NCBI RefSeq assembly: GCF_005484965.1 | Contig: NZ_CP034036.1 | Span: 2,108,001 to 2,172,000 of the forward strand | DNA: 64,000 bases | Direction: 5' to 3' | From: Brenneria nigrifluens DSM 30175 = ATCC 13028 | GTDB taxonomy: Bacteria > Pseudomonadota > Gammaproteobacteria > Enterobacterales > Enterobacteriaceae | Shown here: piece by piece, positions 44,951 through 52,120 of the stretch | Layout: each line of letters opens with the position of its first letter | Position numbering within the stretch: the first letter of the stretch is position 1 | Made by a program: the position numbers and the translations under genes | Notes under the pieces: model-generated | Told to the model about the DNA's origin: nothing | The model's database searches: none | The model's input: only the letters and a program-made list of their open reading frames with translations

Positions 44951-45604
44951 GCTTTGGGCGCGGATGCCGGTACGGCATTTGGGTTCTGGTTTGGTAAGAC
45001 TCCTGATTGTGATACGGATTGTAAAGCCGAGATAGCGAAAAAAACCGCCAAAGGTAATGCAGTAGTTTCTGCCGGTATTGCCAATACGGCGGGAGTTGCC
45101 TCATTAAGTGGGCCTGCTACGGCCATGTGGCTGTTGGGGGCCGGAGCAAATGCAGGTGTTCAGTATGCTGATAATGGGGAAGTGAATCCGATTAATGCAG
45201 GGATTGCAGGTTGGGTGAATGTTATCAGTATGGGTAATGGCCTTTGGGGAACGGTAGGCTGGAATGCAGCAGGCGGCGCACTGACGAACACGATCAATGG
45301 GGACGATCCGTTGACCGGGGCAATCACAAATGGTGCCGGAGCCGTATTTGGATATGGACTTGGTAAGGCAGCGAGTGTTGGTACAAATGCTGCGGGTAAA
45401 TGGATAACTGGAGATTGGGAGCCGAAGTTTAATCCAACACTTCTCAAACAAACGGAAGTGAAAGGACAGTTTGGGATCGCAAAGGAAATGCTGCCTAGTA
45501 AGCTTCCTGGTGCAGTAGGCAATGTAACTTCGTCTGTTAGCTCAGAATCGAGTGGTAATACCGTCCAAAAGTTAATTGATAAGGTGGAGAAAAATGCAAA
45601 GTAA
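44597..45604 (+). CDS. Orphan CdiA toxin tip 6 (glycine-rich, probably membrane-acting)
   Basis: Open frame from the in-phase part of R6 through VENN into a 221-residue tip, without a native start. After VENN comes ALGADAGTAFGFWFGKTPDCD, given here as GTAFGFWFGKTPDCD, then glycine/alanine-rich hydrophobic stretches (VVSAGIANTAGVASLSG, AMWLLGAGANAGVQYADNG) and VGWNAAGGALTNTINGDDPL, which parallels tip 5. The last 60 residues are polar (KFNPTLLKQTEVKGQFG). The paired immunity protein is a two-helix membrane protein, so inner-membrane action is inferred. Confidence 0.7.
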   Translation: MVTGAAAPYLAGLVKEVSQDNESARIALHTVLGAFLAQAQGGSAAGGAAGGLVSSAGAQALTALLYPGVKAEELTGEQKELIANLITLAGAGAGGLIDGNLTGAGSGANTAKNEVENNALGADAGTAFGFWFGKTPDCDTDCKAEIAKKTAKGNAVVSAGIANTAGVASLSGPATAMWLLGAGANAGVQYADNGEVNPINAGIAGWVNVISMGNGLWGTVGWNAAGGALTNTINGDDPLTGAITNGAGAVFGYGLGKAASVGTNAAGKWITGDWEPKFNPTLLKQTEVKGQFGIAKEMLPSKLPGAVGNVTSSVSSESSGNTVQKLIDKVEKNAK

Positions 45605-45851
45605 CCACCGAAAAAGTTGGATCTTAAATACCCTATTTCCACTATTTTTTATCAGCGCAATTGTTCTTGCTGTAATTATCGCTAGCTTAGTTACAAAAGC
45701 TTTTTTTGCAGGGGTGCTGTGGGTTATGGGGGGGGAATTTGATATGACATGGAATGATGTATTACGGATATCAAAGATGGGCTTGTATGGCGGTGGAATA
45801 CTAGGGGGCGGGATAGCTTTAGCTCGCTATTTAAAAATCAGAGGTTTTTAA
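45594..45851 (+). CDS. Orphan membrane immunity protein 6
   Basis: An 85-residue protein beginning at the ATG at 45594, which has GGTGGAG four bases upstream and overlaps the toxin stop by eleven bases. It has a long N-terminal membrane helix (FPLFFISAIVLAVIIASLV), a second hydrophobic segment (GLYGGGILGGGIALA) and a short basic tail. It has the same size and topology as the other three membrane immunity proteins. An upstream in-frame ATG at 45576 lies further inside the toxin gene and is less likely. Confidence 0.78.
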   Translation: MQSNHRKSWILNTLFPLFFISAIVLAVIIASLVTKAFFAGVLWVMGGEFDMTWNDVLRISKMGLYGGGILGGGIALARYLKIRGF

Positions 45852-45868
45852 GTCTCTATATTATGATT

Positions 45869-45900
45869 ATCCCAGCCACTTGGCTGGGATTTTCGTTTTT
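45869..45900 (+). terminator. Terminator after immunity gene 6, end of the array
   Basis: ATCCCAGCC and GGCTGGGAT arms with a four-base loop are followed by a T-rich stretch. The stem differs from the others by a compensating base pair change. Confidence 0.8.
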
Positions 45901-45905
45901 ACCGG

Positions 45906-46029
45906 TCAGACCCGCAGCTCCGTCTCAATCACCAACTTCCCGCGTTCCACGGTGACAATAACCGGCTGACCGGTGTTAAAGCCGAGTTCTTCCAGCCACC
46001 TGCCGCTGAGCTTAAGCTGCGGGCAGGGC
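45906..46029 (-). pseudogene. SymE C-terminal fragment F
   Basis: The minus strand encodes QLKLSGRWLEELGFNTG, QPVIVTVERGKLVIETELRV and a TGA complementary to 45906-45908. This is a third SymE subtype, distinct from fragments A-C and D-E. Only the C-terminal 40 codons remain; beyond about 46030 the sequence changes to a parDE remnant. Confidence 0.75.
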
Positions 46030-46036
46030 GGCTTAG

Positions 46037-46120
46037 TTGTTGGGTGTGAACAGCGGAAAAGGTAAAGATGCTGAAGCGGTGTTCGGGCGTTTGTCGCAGA
46101 AATATCGGCGTATAGCCTGA
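46037..46120 (+). pseudogene. C-terminal remnant of a ParD-type antitoxin
   Basis: A short plus-strand frame ending GKDAEAVFGRLSQKYRRIA and TGA at 46118-46120 matches the C-terminus of ParD/CopG antitoxins, which wrap around ParE. No start or ribbon-helix-helix part remains; an in-frame stop lies just upstream at 46034. It overlaps the ParE frame, the normal parDE arrangement. Confidence 0.6.
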
Positions 46121-46376
46121 CCGTATCGTCGCTGGCAGAACAGGATATCGAGGCGATAGGCGACTATATCGCGCAAGATAATCCGGTACGTGCGCTGAGC
46201 TTTACCGAAGACCTGTACCAGCAATGTTGTCTGATAGGCGAAAACCCCTGGCTTTACCGCGAGCGCCCGGAGTTGGGGCAATCCATCAGAAGTTGTGCCT
46301 ATGGACGTATCTTATCCTGTACGGCACGAAGGATACGAAAGTGAGGCTTGCCGCTGTGCTTTTTTCTGGCGGATAG
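46102..46376 (+). pseudogene. ParE/RelE-type toxin, frameshifted remnant
   Basis: The frame from 46102 reads SAYSLTVSSLAEQDIEAIGD, YIAQDNPVRALSFTEDL and ENPWLYRERPELGQSIRSCAYG, typical of ParE gyrase toxins. The expected ATG is absent (ATA at 46102). After YGR the frame goes out of phase near 46306; moving by one base restores the expected strand LILYGTKDTKVRLAAVLFSGG (shown here as 20 or so residues, key part LILYGTKDTKV). Loss of one T in a CGTTATC sequence would explain it. The gene is dead by both criteria. Confidence 0.7.
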
Positions 46377-46501
46377 CAATGCTCTATGATGACGCAACGT
46401 TGCCCGCTCTACGCGCATCCGCTTGCTACTTCTCTATCAAAAATCATTATAAATATAATAAAATCAATAAATTAAAAATATGGCATGGTTTTGGCTTACT
46501 T

Positions 46502-46531
46502 AAATTCCATCTTGTATACTAGATGGAATTT
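46502..46531 (+). promoter_or_regulatory. Palindromic operator upstream of the allophanate hydrolase gene
   Basis: AAATTCCATC-TTGTATACTA-GATGGAATTT is a 30-base inverted repeat with perfect ten-base arms and a GTATAC core, ending five bases before the ATG. GTATAC-centred palindromes are typical of FCD-type GntR repressors, and such a regulator is encoded directly after this gene. The position next to the start codon suggests repression of transcription. Confidence 0.65.
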
Positions 46532-46536
46532 AAATC

Positions 46537-48345
46537 ATGGCACTGTCACCAACGTCAGGACTTACTCTTCAGGAGTGGAAGCAGTACCACCAGCGGCATG
46601 CCGAGACGATCGGCGAAACGCTGGAACATTTGCTGATCGGCCTATCCTTGGCGGATCCGGCCTGGATCTACCTGATTACCCCGGAGCAGTTACGCGCCCA
46701 GGTTGAGCCGTTACTGGCCGTTTACGCTGAAAACCCGGATTCATTGCCGCTCTTTGGCGTACCCTTTGCGGTAAAAGATAATATCGATGTGGCAGGCTGC
46801 CCGACGAGCGCCGCGTGCCCGGCTTTCACTTATGTCGCGCAACAGGATGCGACCGCCGTCGCCAAACTGAAGGCCGCGGGGGCGGTGGTGGTCGGAAAAA
46901 CCAACCTTGACCAATTTGCCACGGGGTTAGTCGGTACGCGCTCGCCATTCGGGGCGGTCACCAATACCTTCAATGCGCAATACGTTAGCGGCGGATCAAG
47001 CTCAGGCTCCGCGTCGGTACTGGCCCGCGGCCTGGTCGGTTTTTCGCTGGGGACGGATACGGCGGGTTCCGGACGCGTTCCCGCCGCTTTCAACAACATT
47101 GTCGGTTTAAAACCGACCAAAGGCTGGCTATCCGCCAGCGGCGTGGTGCCCGCCTGCCGCTTGAACGACACGATCTCCGTTTTCGCCTTAACCGTTGAAG
47201 ACGCTTTTCTGGTTGCCGAGATTGCCGGGGGATTCGACGCCGGCGATGCCTATTCGCGGATCAACCCGGCGCTGGCCCCGGCAGCTCTGCCCGCCACGCC
47301 GCGTTTCGCCGTTCCCGCCGAGCCGATCTTTTTTGACGATAAGTTGGCGCAGCGCGCATGGGAAGCCGCCTGCGATGCGCTGAAAAACATGGGTGCGACG
47401 CTGCACCCCATCGACTTCGGGGCATTCAGTCAGCTTGCCGAGCAACTCTATCAGGGCCCTTGGGTGGCCGAGCGCACCGCATCCGTCGGCGATATGCTGC
47501 AACAGCCGGAGAAAATGGATCCGGTAGTGCATGGCATCATCGCCGGCGGCGAACGCTTCAGCGCGGTTGAAACCTTTAAAGCCGAATACCTGCGCGCGGA
47601 ATTAACCCGTCAGATTCAGCAAACGCTCAGCCAATTCGATGCCCTGGCGGTGCCGAGCACGCCGACGATCCGTACCATCGCCGAGATGGCCCGGGAACCA
47701 GTGCGGTACAACTCCCAGTTCGGGGTTTACACCAACTTTACCAATCTTGCGGATCTGTCGGCGCTGGCGCTGCCGGGCCTATTCCGGGCGGACGGCTTAC
47801 CGGCAGGCATCACGCTGATCGCTCCCGCCTGGCACGACCGCGCGCTGGCGGCGTTTGGCCGGCAATGGCAGTCGCAACAGGCGATTAGCCTGGGGGCGTT
47901 AGGCAAGGCCCGACCGACAAGTCAGCCACCGTTGCCGCCGTCTCCATGGCATGTTCGCGTGGCGGTGGTCGGCGCACACCTGAGCGGTATGCCGCTTAAT
48001 CATCAGTTAACCAGCCGGGATGCGGTTTTGGTCGAAGAGACGCAAACTGCCGGCTGCTATCGCCTGTACGCGCTGGCCGACACGCAGCCGGCCAAGCCCG
48101 GTCTGGCCAGAGCGGCAGAGGGCGGCGCCATCACCGTTGAACTGTGGGATATCCCGCTGGCGCGTTTCGGCGAGTTCGTCGCGGAAATTCCGTCGCCGTT
48201 GGGGATCGGTACGTTAACGCTGGCCGATGGCCGTCAGGTGAAAGGCTTTATTTGTGAACCGGCGGCGCTGAGCAATGCCGTTGATATTACCGAGTTCGGC
48301 GGCTGGCGTAACTGGCTGGCCGGTCAGAAAACGCCCCATGTTTAA
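46537..48345 (+). CDS. atzF: Allophanate hydrolase
   Basis: A 602-residue amidase-signature enzyme that splits allophanate (urea-1-carboxylate) into ammonia and carbon dioxide. The N-terminal domain carries the catalytic triad motifs: Lys in VKDNIDVAG (about residue 80), GGSSSGSAS (about 151) and the nucleophile Ser in GTDTAGSGR. Residues from about 465 on (VRVAVVGAHLSGMPLNHQL, GCYRLYALADTQPAKPG) form the C-terminal AtzF domain absent from simple amidases, so the full two-domain form is present. It normally acts after urea carboxylase; no urea carboxylase gene is seen here. A palindromic operator precedes it, and a GntR regulator and urea transporter follow. Confidence 0.93.
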   Translation: MALSPTSGLTLQEWKQYHQRHAETIGETLEHLLIGLSLADPAWIYLITPEQLRAQVEPLLAVYAENPDSLPLFGVPFAVKDNIDVAGCPTSAACPAFTYVAQQDATAVAKLKAAGAVVVGKTNLDQFATGLVGTRSPFGAVTNTFNAQYVSGGSSSGSASVLARGLVGFSLGTDTAGSGRVPAAFNNIVGLKPTKGWLSASGVVPACRLNDTISVFALTVEDAFLVAEIAGGFDAGDAYSRINPALAPAALPATPRFAVPAEPIFFDDKLAQRAWEAACDALKNMGATLHPIDFGAFSQLAEQLYQGPWVAERTASVGDMLQQPEKMDPVVHGIIAGGERFSAVETFKAEYLRAELTRQIQQTLSQFDALAVPSTPTIRTIAEMAREPVRYNSQFGVYTNFTNLADLSALALPGLFRADGLPAGITLIAPAWHDRALAAFGRQWQSQQAISLGALGKARPTSQPPLPPSPWHVRVAVVGAHLSGMPLNHQLTSRDAVLVEETQTAGCYRLYALADTQPAKPGLARAAEGGAITVELWDIPLARFGEFVAEIPSPLGIGTLTLADGRQVKGFICEPAALSNAVDITEFGGWRNWLAGQKTPHV

Positions 48346-48447
48346 CATCGTAATGATTGCCGCCCAGCATCACGAAATCGCCTGACGGGCCATTCGTACC
48401 CTGAAACCCGGCGATCCCCTGCTGTGGCTGGAATAGGCGGGAACAAC

Positions 48448-49140
48448 ATGAAACAAGATACGCGCAAAAACAGCAAGGGCCGCCCGGAGTCGCTGGCCGA
48501 ACGCGTCTATCAGTCGCTGAAAAACGACATCTTTGATTTTCGTCTGATGCCCGGCGACCGCTTTAGCGAAAGCGAAATCGCCGAGCGGATGGATGTCAGC
48601 CGTACGCCGGTGCGTCAGGCGCTGTTCCGGCTGGAGCGCGGGGGCTACGTCGATGTCTATTTTCGCAGCGGCTGGCAGGTCAGACCGTTCGATTTCGCCT
48701 ATTTTGAGGAGCTGTATGATTTTCGTATCGTGCTGGAGTGTGAAGCCGTTCGCCTCCTGTGCGGCATGGCGCCGGGACGCTGCGCCGAACTGTTGGCCGA
48801 TCTGAAACGCTTCTGGATTGATGACCCGCGGCTGGACGACGGCAAAACCGTTTCCCGCCATGACGAAGGTTTCCATATGCATCTGGTCGCGGCGGCCGGG
48901 AACCGCCAAATGGAGCGCGTGCATGCTGAACTGACCGAAAAGATCCGCATTATCCGTCGTCTCGATTTCACCCGTGCAGATCGTGTCGATGCGACCTACA
49001 ACGAACACGCCCGCATTTTGCTGGCGGTATTACAACAACACATCGAGGAGGCGCAGCGTATTCTGACCGACCACATTTCACAGAGTAAGGCCGAGGTGCG
49101 GAAAATCACCCTGCATATGTTACAGCAGGCAAGGCCGTAA
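48448..49140 (+). CDS. GntR-family transcriptional regulator, FCD subfamily
   Basis: A 230-residue protein from the ATG at 48448 (GGCGGGAAC upstream). The N-terminal winged helix-turn-helix has ERVYQSLKNDIFDFRLMPGD and SESEIAERMDVSRTPVRQAL. The C-terminal FCD domain has conserved polar residues (VSRHDEGFHMHLVAAAGN, NEHARILLAVL, LTDHISQSK) whose histidines usually bind a metal ion near the ligand. Lying between the allophanate hydrolase gene and urtA, it probably controls both; the GTATAC palindrome at 46502 is the likely site. The effector is unknown, with urea or allophanate as natural candidates. Confidence 0.88.
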   Translation: MKQDTRKNSKGRPESLAERVYQSLKNDIFDFRLMPGDRFSESEIAERMDVSRTPVRQALFRLERGGYVDVYFRSGWQVRPFDFAYFEELYDFRIVLECEAVRLLCGMAPGRCAELLADLKRFWIDDPRLDDGKTVSRHDEGFHMHLVAAAGNRQMERVHAELTEKIRIIRRLDFTRADRVDATYNEHARILLAVLQQHIEEAQRILTDHISQSKAEVRKITLHMLQQARP

Positions 49141-49186
49141 TCTGTTCCACAGGAATCATCATCCAATACTATTTAAGGACTCAGAG

Positions 49187-50455
49187 ATGAAAAGACGTTC
49201 ATTGCTTAAAGTATTCGCGCTCTCCGCTACGGTTGCCGGTATGGGGCTGGCATGGGGGGGGCAGGCGGCGGATACCATCAAAGTCGGCATCATGCACTCG
49301 CTCTCCGGTACGATGGCGATCTCTGAAACGCCGCTGAAAGATGTGGCGCTTATGACCATTGACGAAATCAATGCCAAAGGCGGCGTCCTGGGCAAGAAAC
49401 TTGAACCGGTGGTGGTTGACCCGGCGTCTAACTGGCCGCTGTTTGCCGAAAAGGCCCGCCAGCTGTTGACGCAGGATAAAACCGCCGTGGTATTTGGCTG
49501 CTGGACCTCGGTATCGCGTAAATCCGTCCTGCCGGTATTTGAAGAATTAAACGGCCTGCTGTTTTACCCGGTGCAATATGAAGGCGAAGAGATGTCGCCG
49601 AATGTGTTCTACACAGGCGCGGCACCCAACCAGCAGGCGCTTCCCGCGGTGGAGTACCTGCTCAGTGAAGACGGCGGCGCCATCAAACGTTTCTTCCTGT
49701 TAGGCACGGACTACGTTTACCCGCGTACAACCAACAAGATCCTGCGCGCGTTTCTACATGCGAAAGGCATCCAGGACAAAGATATTGAGGAAGTGTATAC
49801 GCCGTTCGGCCACAGCGATTATCAGACCATTGTTTCCAACATCAAGAAATTCTCGACCGGCGGCAAGGCCGCCGTGGTATCGACCATCAACGGCGATTCC
49901 AACGTTCCGTTCTATAAAGAGCTGGCCAACCAGGGCATCAAGGCCACTGACGTTCCCGTGGTGGCCTTCTCGGTAGGGGAAGAAGAACTGCGCGGCATTG
50001 ACGCCAAACCGTTGGTGGGACACCTGGCGGCGTGGAACTACTTCCAGTCGATCGATAATCCGGCAAACGCCGAATTTGTCGCCGGCTATCGCGCCTATGC
50101 CAAAGCCCGTAATCTGCCTAATGCCGACACCGTAGTAACCAACGACCCGATGGAAGCCACCTACGTGGGTATTCATCTGTGGGCGCAGGCGGTTGAGAAG
50201 GCCGGAACCACGGATGTGGATAAAGTTCGTGCGGCGATGGCCGGACAAACGTTCGCCGCCCCCGATGGTTATACCCTGACCATGGATCAGACCAACCATC
50301 ACCTGCACAAGCCGGTAATGATCGGCGAAATCGAAGGTAACGGTCAGTTCAACGTGGTTTGGGAGACGGAACAACCGGTTCGCGCGCAGCCGTGGAGTCC
50401 TTACATCGCGGGTAACGATAAGAAACCCGATCACCCGGTGAAATCGGCGCAATAG
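49187..50455 (+). CDS. urtA: Urea ABC transporter, substrate-binding protein UrtA
   Basis: A 422-residue periplasmic binding protein with a signal peptide (RRSLLKVFALSATVAGMGLA) and the strongly conserved UrtA sequence: VGIMHSLSGTMAISETPLKD, VVDPASNWPLFAEKARQLL, VFGCWTSVSRKSVLPVFEE and GLLFYPVQYEGEE. It binds urea and hands it to UrtBC. The AAGGA ribosome site lies just upstream. A strong stem-loop follows the stop codon, which is common after binding-protein genes and helps give more binding protein than permease. Confidence 0.95.
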   Translation: MKRRSLLKVFALSATVAGMGLAWGGQAADTIKVGIMHSLSGTMAISETPLKDVALMTIDEINAKGGVLGKKLEPVVVDPASNWPLFAEKARQLLTQDKTAVVFGCWTSVSRKSVLPVFEELNGLLFYPVQYEGEEMSPNVFYTGAAPNQQALPAVEYLLSEDGGAIKRFFLLGTDYVYPRTTNKILRAFLHAKGIQDKDIEEVYTPFGHSDYQTIVSNIKKFSTGGKAAVVSTINGDSNVPFYKELANQGIKATDVPVVAFSVGEEELRGIDAKPLVGHLAAWNYFQSIDNPANAEFVAGYRAYAKARNLPNADTVVTNDPMEATYVGIHLWAQAVEKAGTTDVDKVRAAMAGQTFAAPDGYTLTMDQTNHHLHKPVMIGEIEGNGQFNVVWETEQPVRAQPWSPYIAGNDKKPDHPVKSAQ

Positions 50456-50485
50456 CGGATGCCGCGTTGCGGACTCTCTTACCTG

Positions 50486-50511
50486 CCTAATCCCCGGCTG
50501 CGGGGATTAGG
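50486..50511 (+). promoter_or_regulatory. Stem-loop between urtA and urtB
   Basis: CCTAATCCCCG and CGGGGATTAGG form a perfect 11-base stem with a four-base GCTG loop. It is not followed by a T run, so it is more likely to stabilise urtA mRNA or partly attenuate transcription than to terminate it fully. Confidence 0.75.
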
Positions 50512-50545
50512 TAAAAACACTTTCCTTTAAATAACGGGCATTGCG

Positions 50546-52120
50546 ATGGTTATTCGTCAGTTATGTAATTTGTTTTTGTCGCTGTGTCTGGCGGCGCCAA
50601 CGGCAGCGCTGGCCGGACCGGCGGCCGACTTTGCGGCGGCGAGCCGCAGCGGGCAGGCGGAAATGCTGCAGTCATGGGCGATTGCGCCGGACGCAGCCCG
50701 ACTTCCCTTGCTACAGGCGCTGCGCAGCGAATCGGTGGTGCTCGATCAAAATAAACGGCCGTTCAGCGAAGAGCGGGGCAAACTGCTGCCGCTGGAAGGC
50801 GACGTGCGGCCGGAGGGCGCGACGAAGAAACTTTTTATGAATAATCGCCTGCGGGTGTTGATTGGCAGCGCGTTGGCTTCCCATCAGCTAGTCAGCGATG
50901 ACGCCGCCGTTCGCCTGCGCGCCGCGCGCATGCTGCAAAACGATGCGGTAGCCGAGCAGTTGCCGCTGCTGACGCAGCGCCTTGCCGCCGAGCAGGACAG
51001 CGATGTATCCGCCGCGCTGAAGATCGCCATCGCCGGTTTGCAGTTGACCGACGCCAACCCGCAGGTGCGGCTTAATGCGGTGAAGCAGCTGGGAGAGACC
51101 GGCGATCCGCAAATGCAGGCGCGCTTGCAGCAGCTCACCCAGCCGGAAAATGAGCCGGACGCCGGGGTGAGAAGCGCTGCGCTTGCGGGGCTGAAAAATA
51201 TCAAACAAAGCCTGATATTAGGCGATCTTTTAGGGCAGGCGTTTACCGGTTTATCGCTGGGATCGATTTTGCTGCTGGCGGCCCTGGGGCTGGCGATCAC
51301 CTATGGTTTACTGGGCGTTATCAACATGGCGCACGGCGAAATGCTGATGCTGGGGGCGTACTCGACCTGGCTGGTTCAATCGCTATTTCAACGCCTTGCG
51401 CCGGAGTGGCTGGCGTATTACCCCTTATTGGCGCTGCCGGTCGCTTTCTTTATTACCGCCGCTATCGGCATGGCGCTGGAGCGCACCATTATCCGCCATC
51501 TTTACGGCCGTCCGCTTGAAACCCTGTTGGCGACCTGGGGGATCAGCCTGATGCTGATTCAATTGGTACGGGTGCTGTTTGGCGCGCAAAACCTGGAAGT
51601 GGCCAATCCCGCCTGGCTGTCCGGCGGTCTGCAAGTGCTGCCCAATCTGGTGCTGCCTTATAACCGTATCGCGGTGATCCTGTTTGTAATGGGCGTACTG
51701 CTGCTCACCTGGCTGCTGCTGAATAAAACTCGGCTCGGTCTCAACGTGCGGGCGGTTACGCAAAACCGGGCGATGGCCGACTGCTGCGGCGTACCCACCG
51801 GACGGGTCGATATGCTGGCTTTCGGGCTGGGATCGGGCATTGCCGGGCTGGGCGGCGTGGCGCTGTCGCAATTGGGCAACGTCGGGCCGGAGCTGGGACA
51901 GAGTTATATCATCGACTCCTTTCTGGTGGTGGTATTGGGCGGCGTGGGACAACTGGCGGGGACGGTGGTGGCCGCGTTCGGACTGGGGATTCTCAACAAA
52001 GTGCTGGAACCGCAGATCGGCGCCGTGCTCGGCAAGATCCTGATTCTGATCCTGATCGTGTTATTTATTCAAAGACGGCCGCAGGGTTTGTTTGCATTAA
52101 AAGGGCGGGTAATTGACTGA
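50546..52120 (+). CDS. urtB: Urea ABC transporter permease UrtB
   Basis: A 524-residue protein of the LivH-type permease family with the UrtB-specific N-terminal extension: a signal peptide (LCLAAPTAALA) and about 200 soluble helical-repeat residues (AVRLRAARMLQNDAVAEQL, NPQVRLNAVKQLGETGDP). The permease domain from about residue 229 starts LGDLLGQAFTGLSLGSILLL and contains GLLGVINMAHGEMLMLGAY and NVRAVTQNRAMADCCGVP, the signature for contact with the ATPase. The stop overlaps the urtC start (TGATG). Confidence 0.95.
   Translation: MVIRQLCNLFLSLCLAAPTAALAGPAADFAAASRSGQAEMLQSWAIAPDAARLPLLQALRSESVVLDQNKRPFSEERGKLLPLEGDVRPEGATKKLFMNNRLRVLIGSALASHQLVSDDAAVRLRAARMLQNDAVAEQLPLLTQRLAAEQDSDVSAALKIAIAGLQLTDANPQVRLNAVKQLGETGDPQMQARLQQLTQPENEPDAGVRSAALAGLKNIKQSLILGDLLGQAFTGLSLGSILLLAALGLAITYGLLGVINMAHGEMLMLGAYSTWLVQSLFQRLAPEWLAYYPLLALPVAFFITAAIGMALERTIIRHLYGRPLETLLATWGISLMLIQLVRVLFGAQNLEVANPAWLSGGLQVLPNLVLPYNRIAVILFVMGVLLLTWLLLNKTRLGLNVRAVTQNRAMADCCGVPTGRVDMLAFGLGSGIAGLGGVALSQLGNVGPELGQSYIIDSFLVVVLGGVGQLAGTVVAAFGLGILNKVLEPQIGAVLGKILILILIVLFIQRRPQGLFALKGRVID

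Noticed and set aside
37477..45900. The repeated GGCCGGGAT hairpins as REP/BIME elements or att sites of a mobile element
   Set aside because: They follow immunity genes, most have T runs, and they vary by compensating changes, which fits terminators; no transposase or integrase is nearby.
46295..46522. 75-codon plus-strand ORF after the ParE remnant
   Set aside because: Its first part is out-of-frame ParE sequence and the remainder is AT-rich intergenic DNA leading to the operator.
50486..50511. The urtA-urtB stem-loop as a full terminator
   Set aside because: No T run follows and urtBCDE show no evident separate promoter, so attenuation or mRNA stabilisation is more likely.
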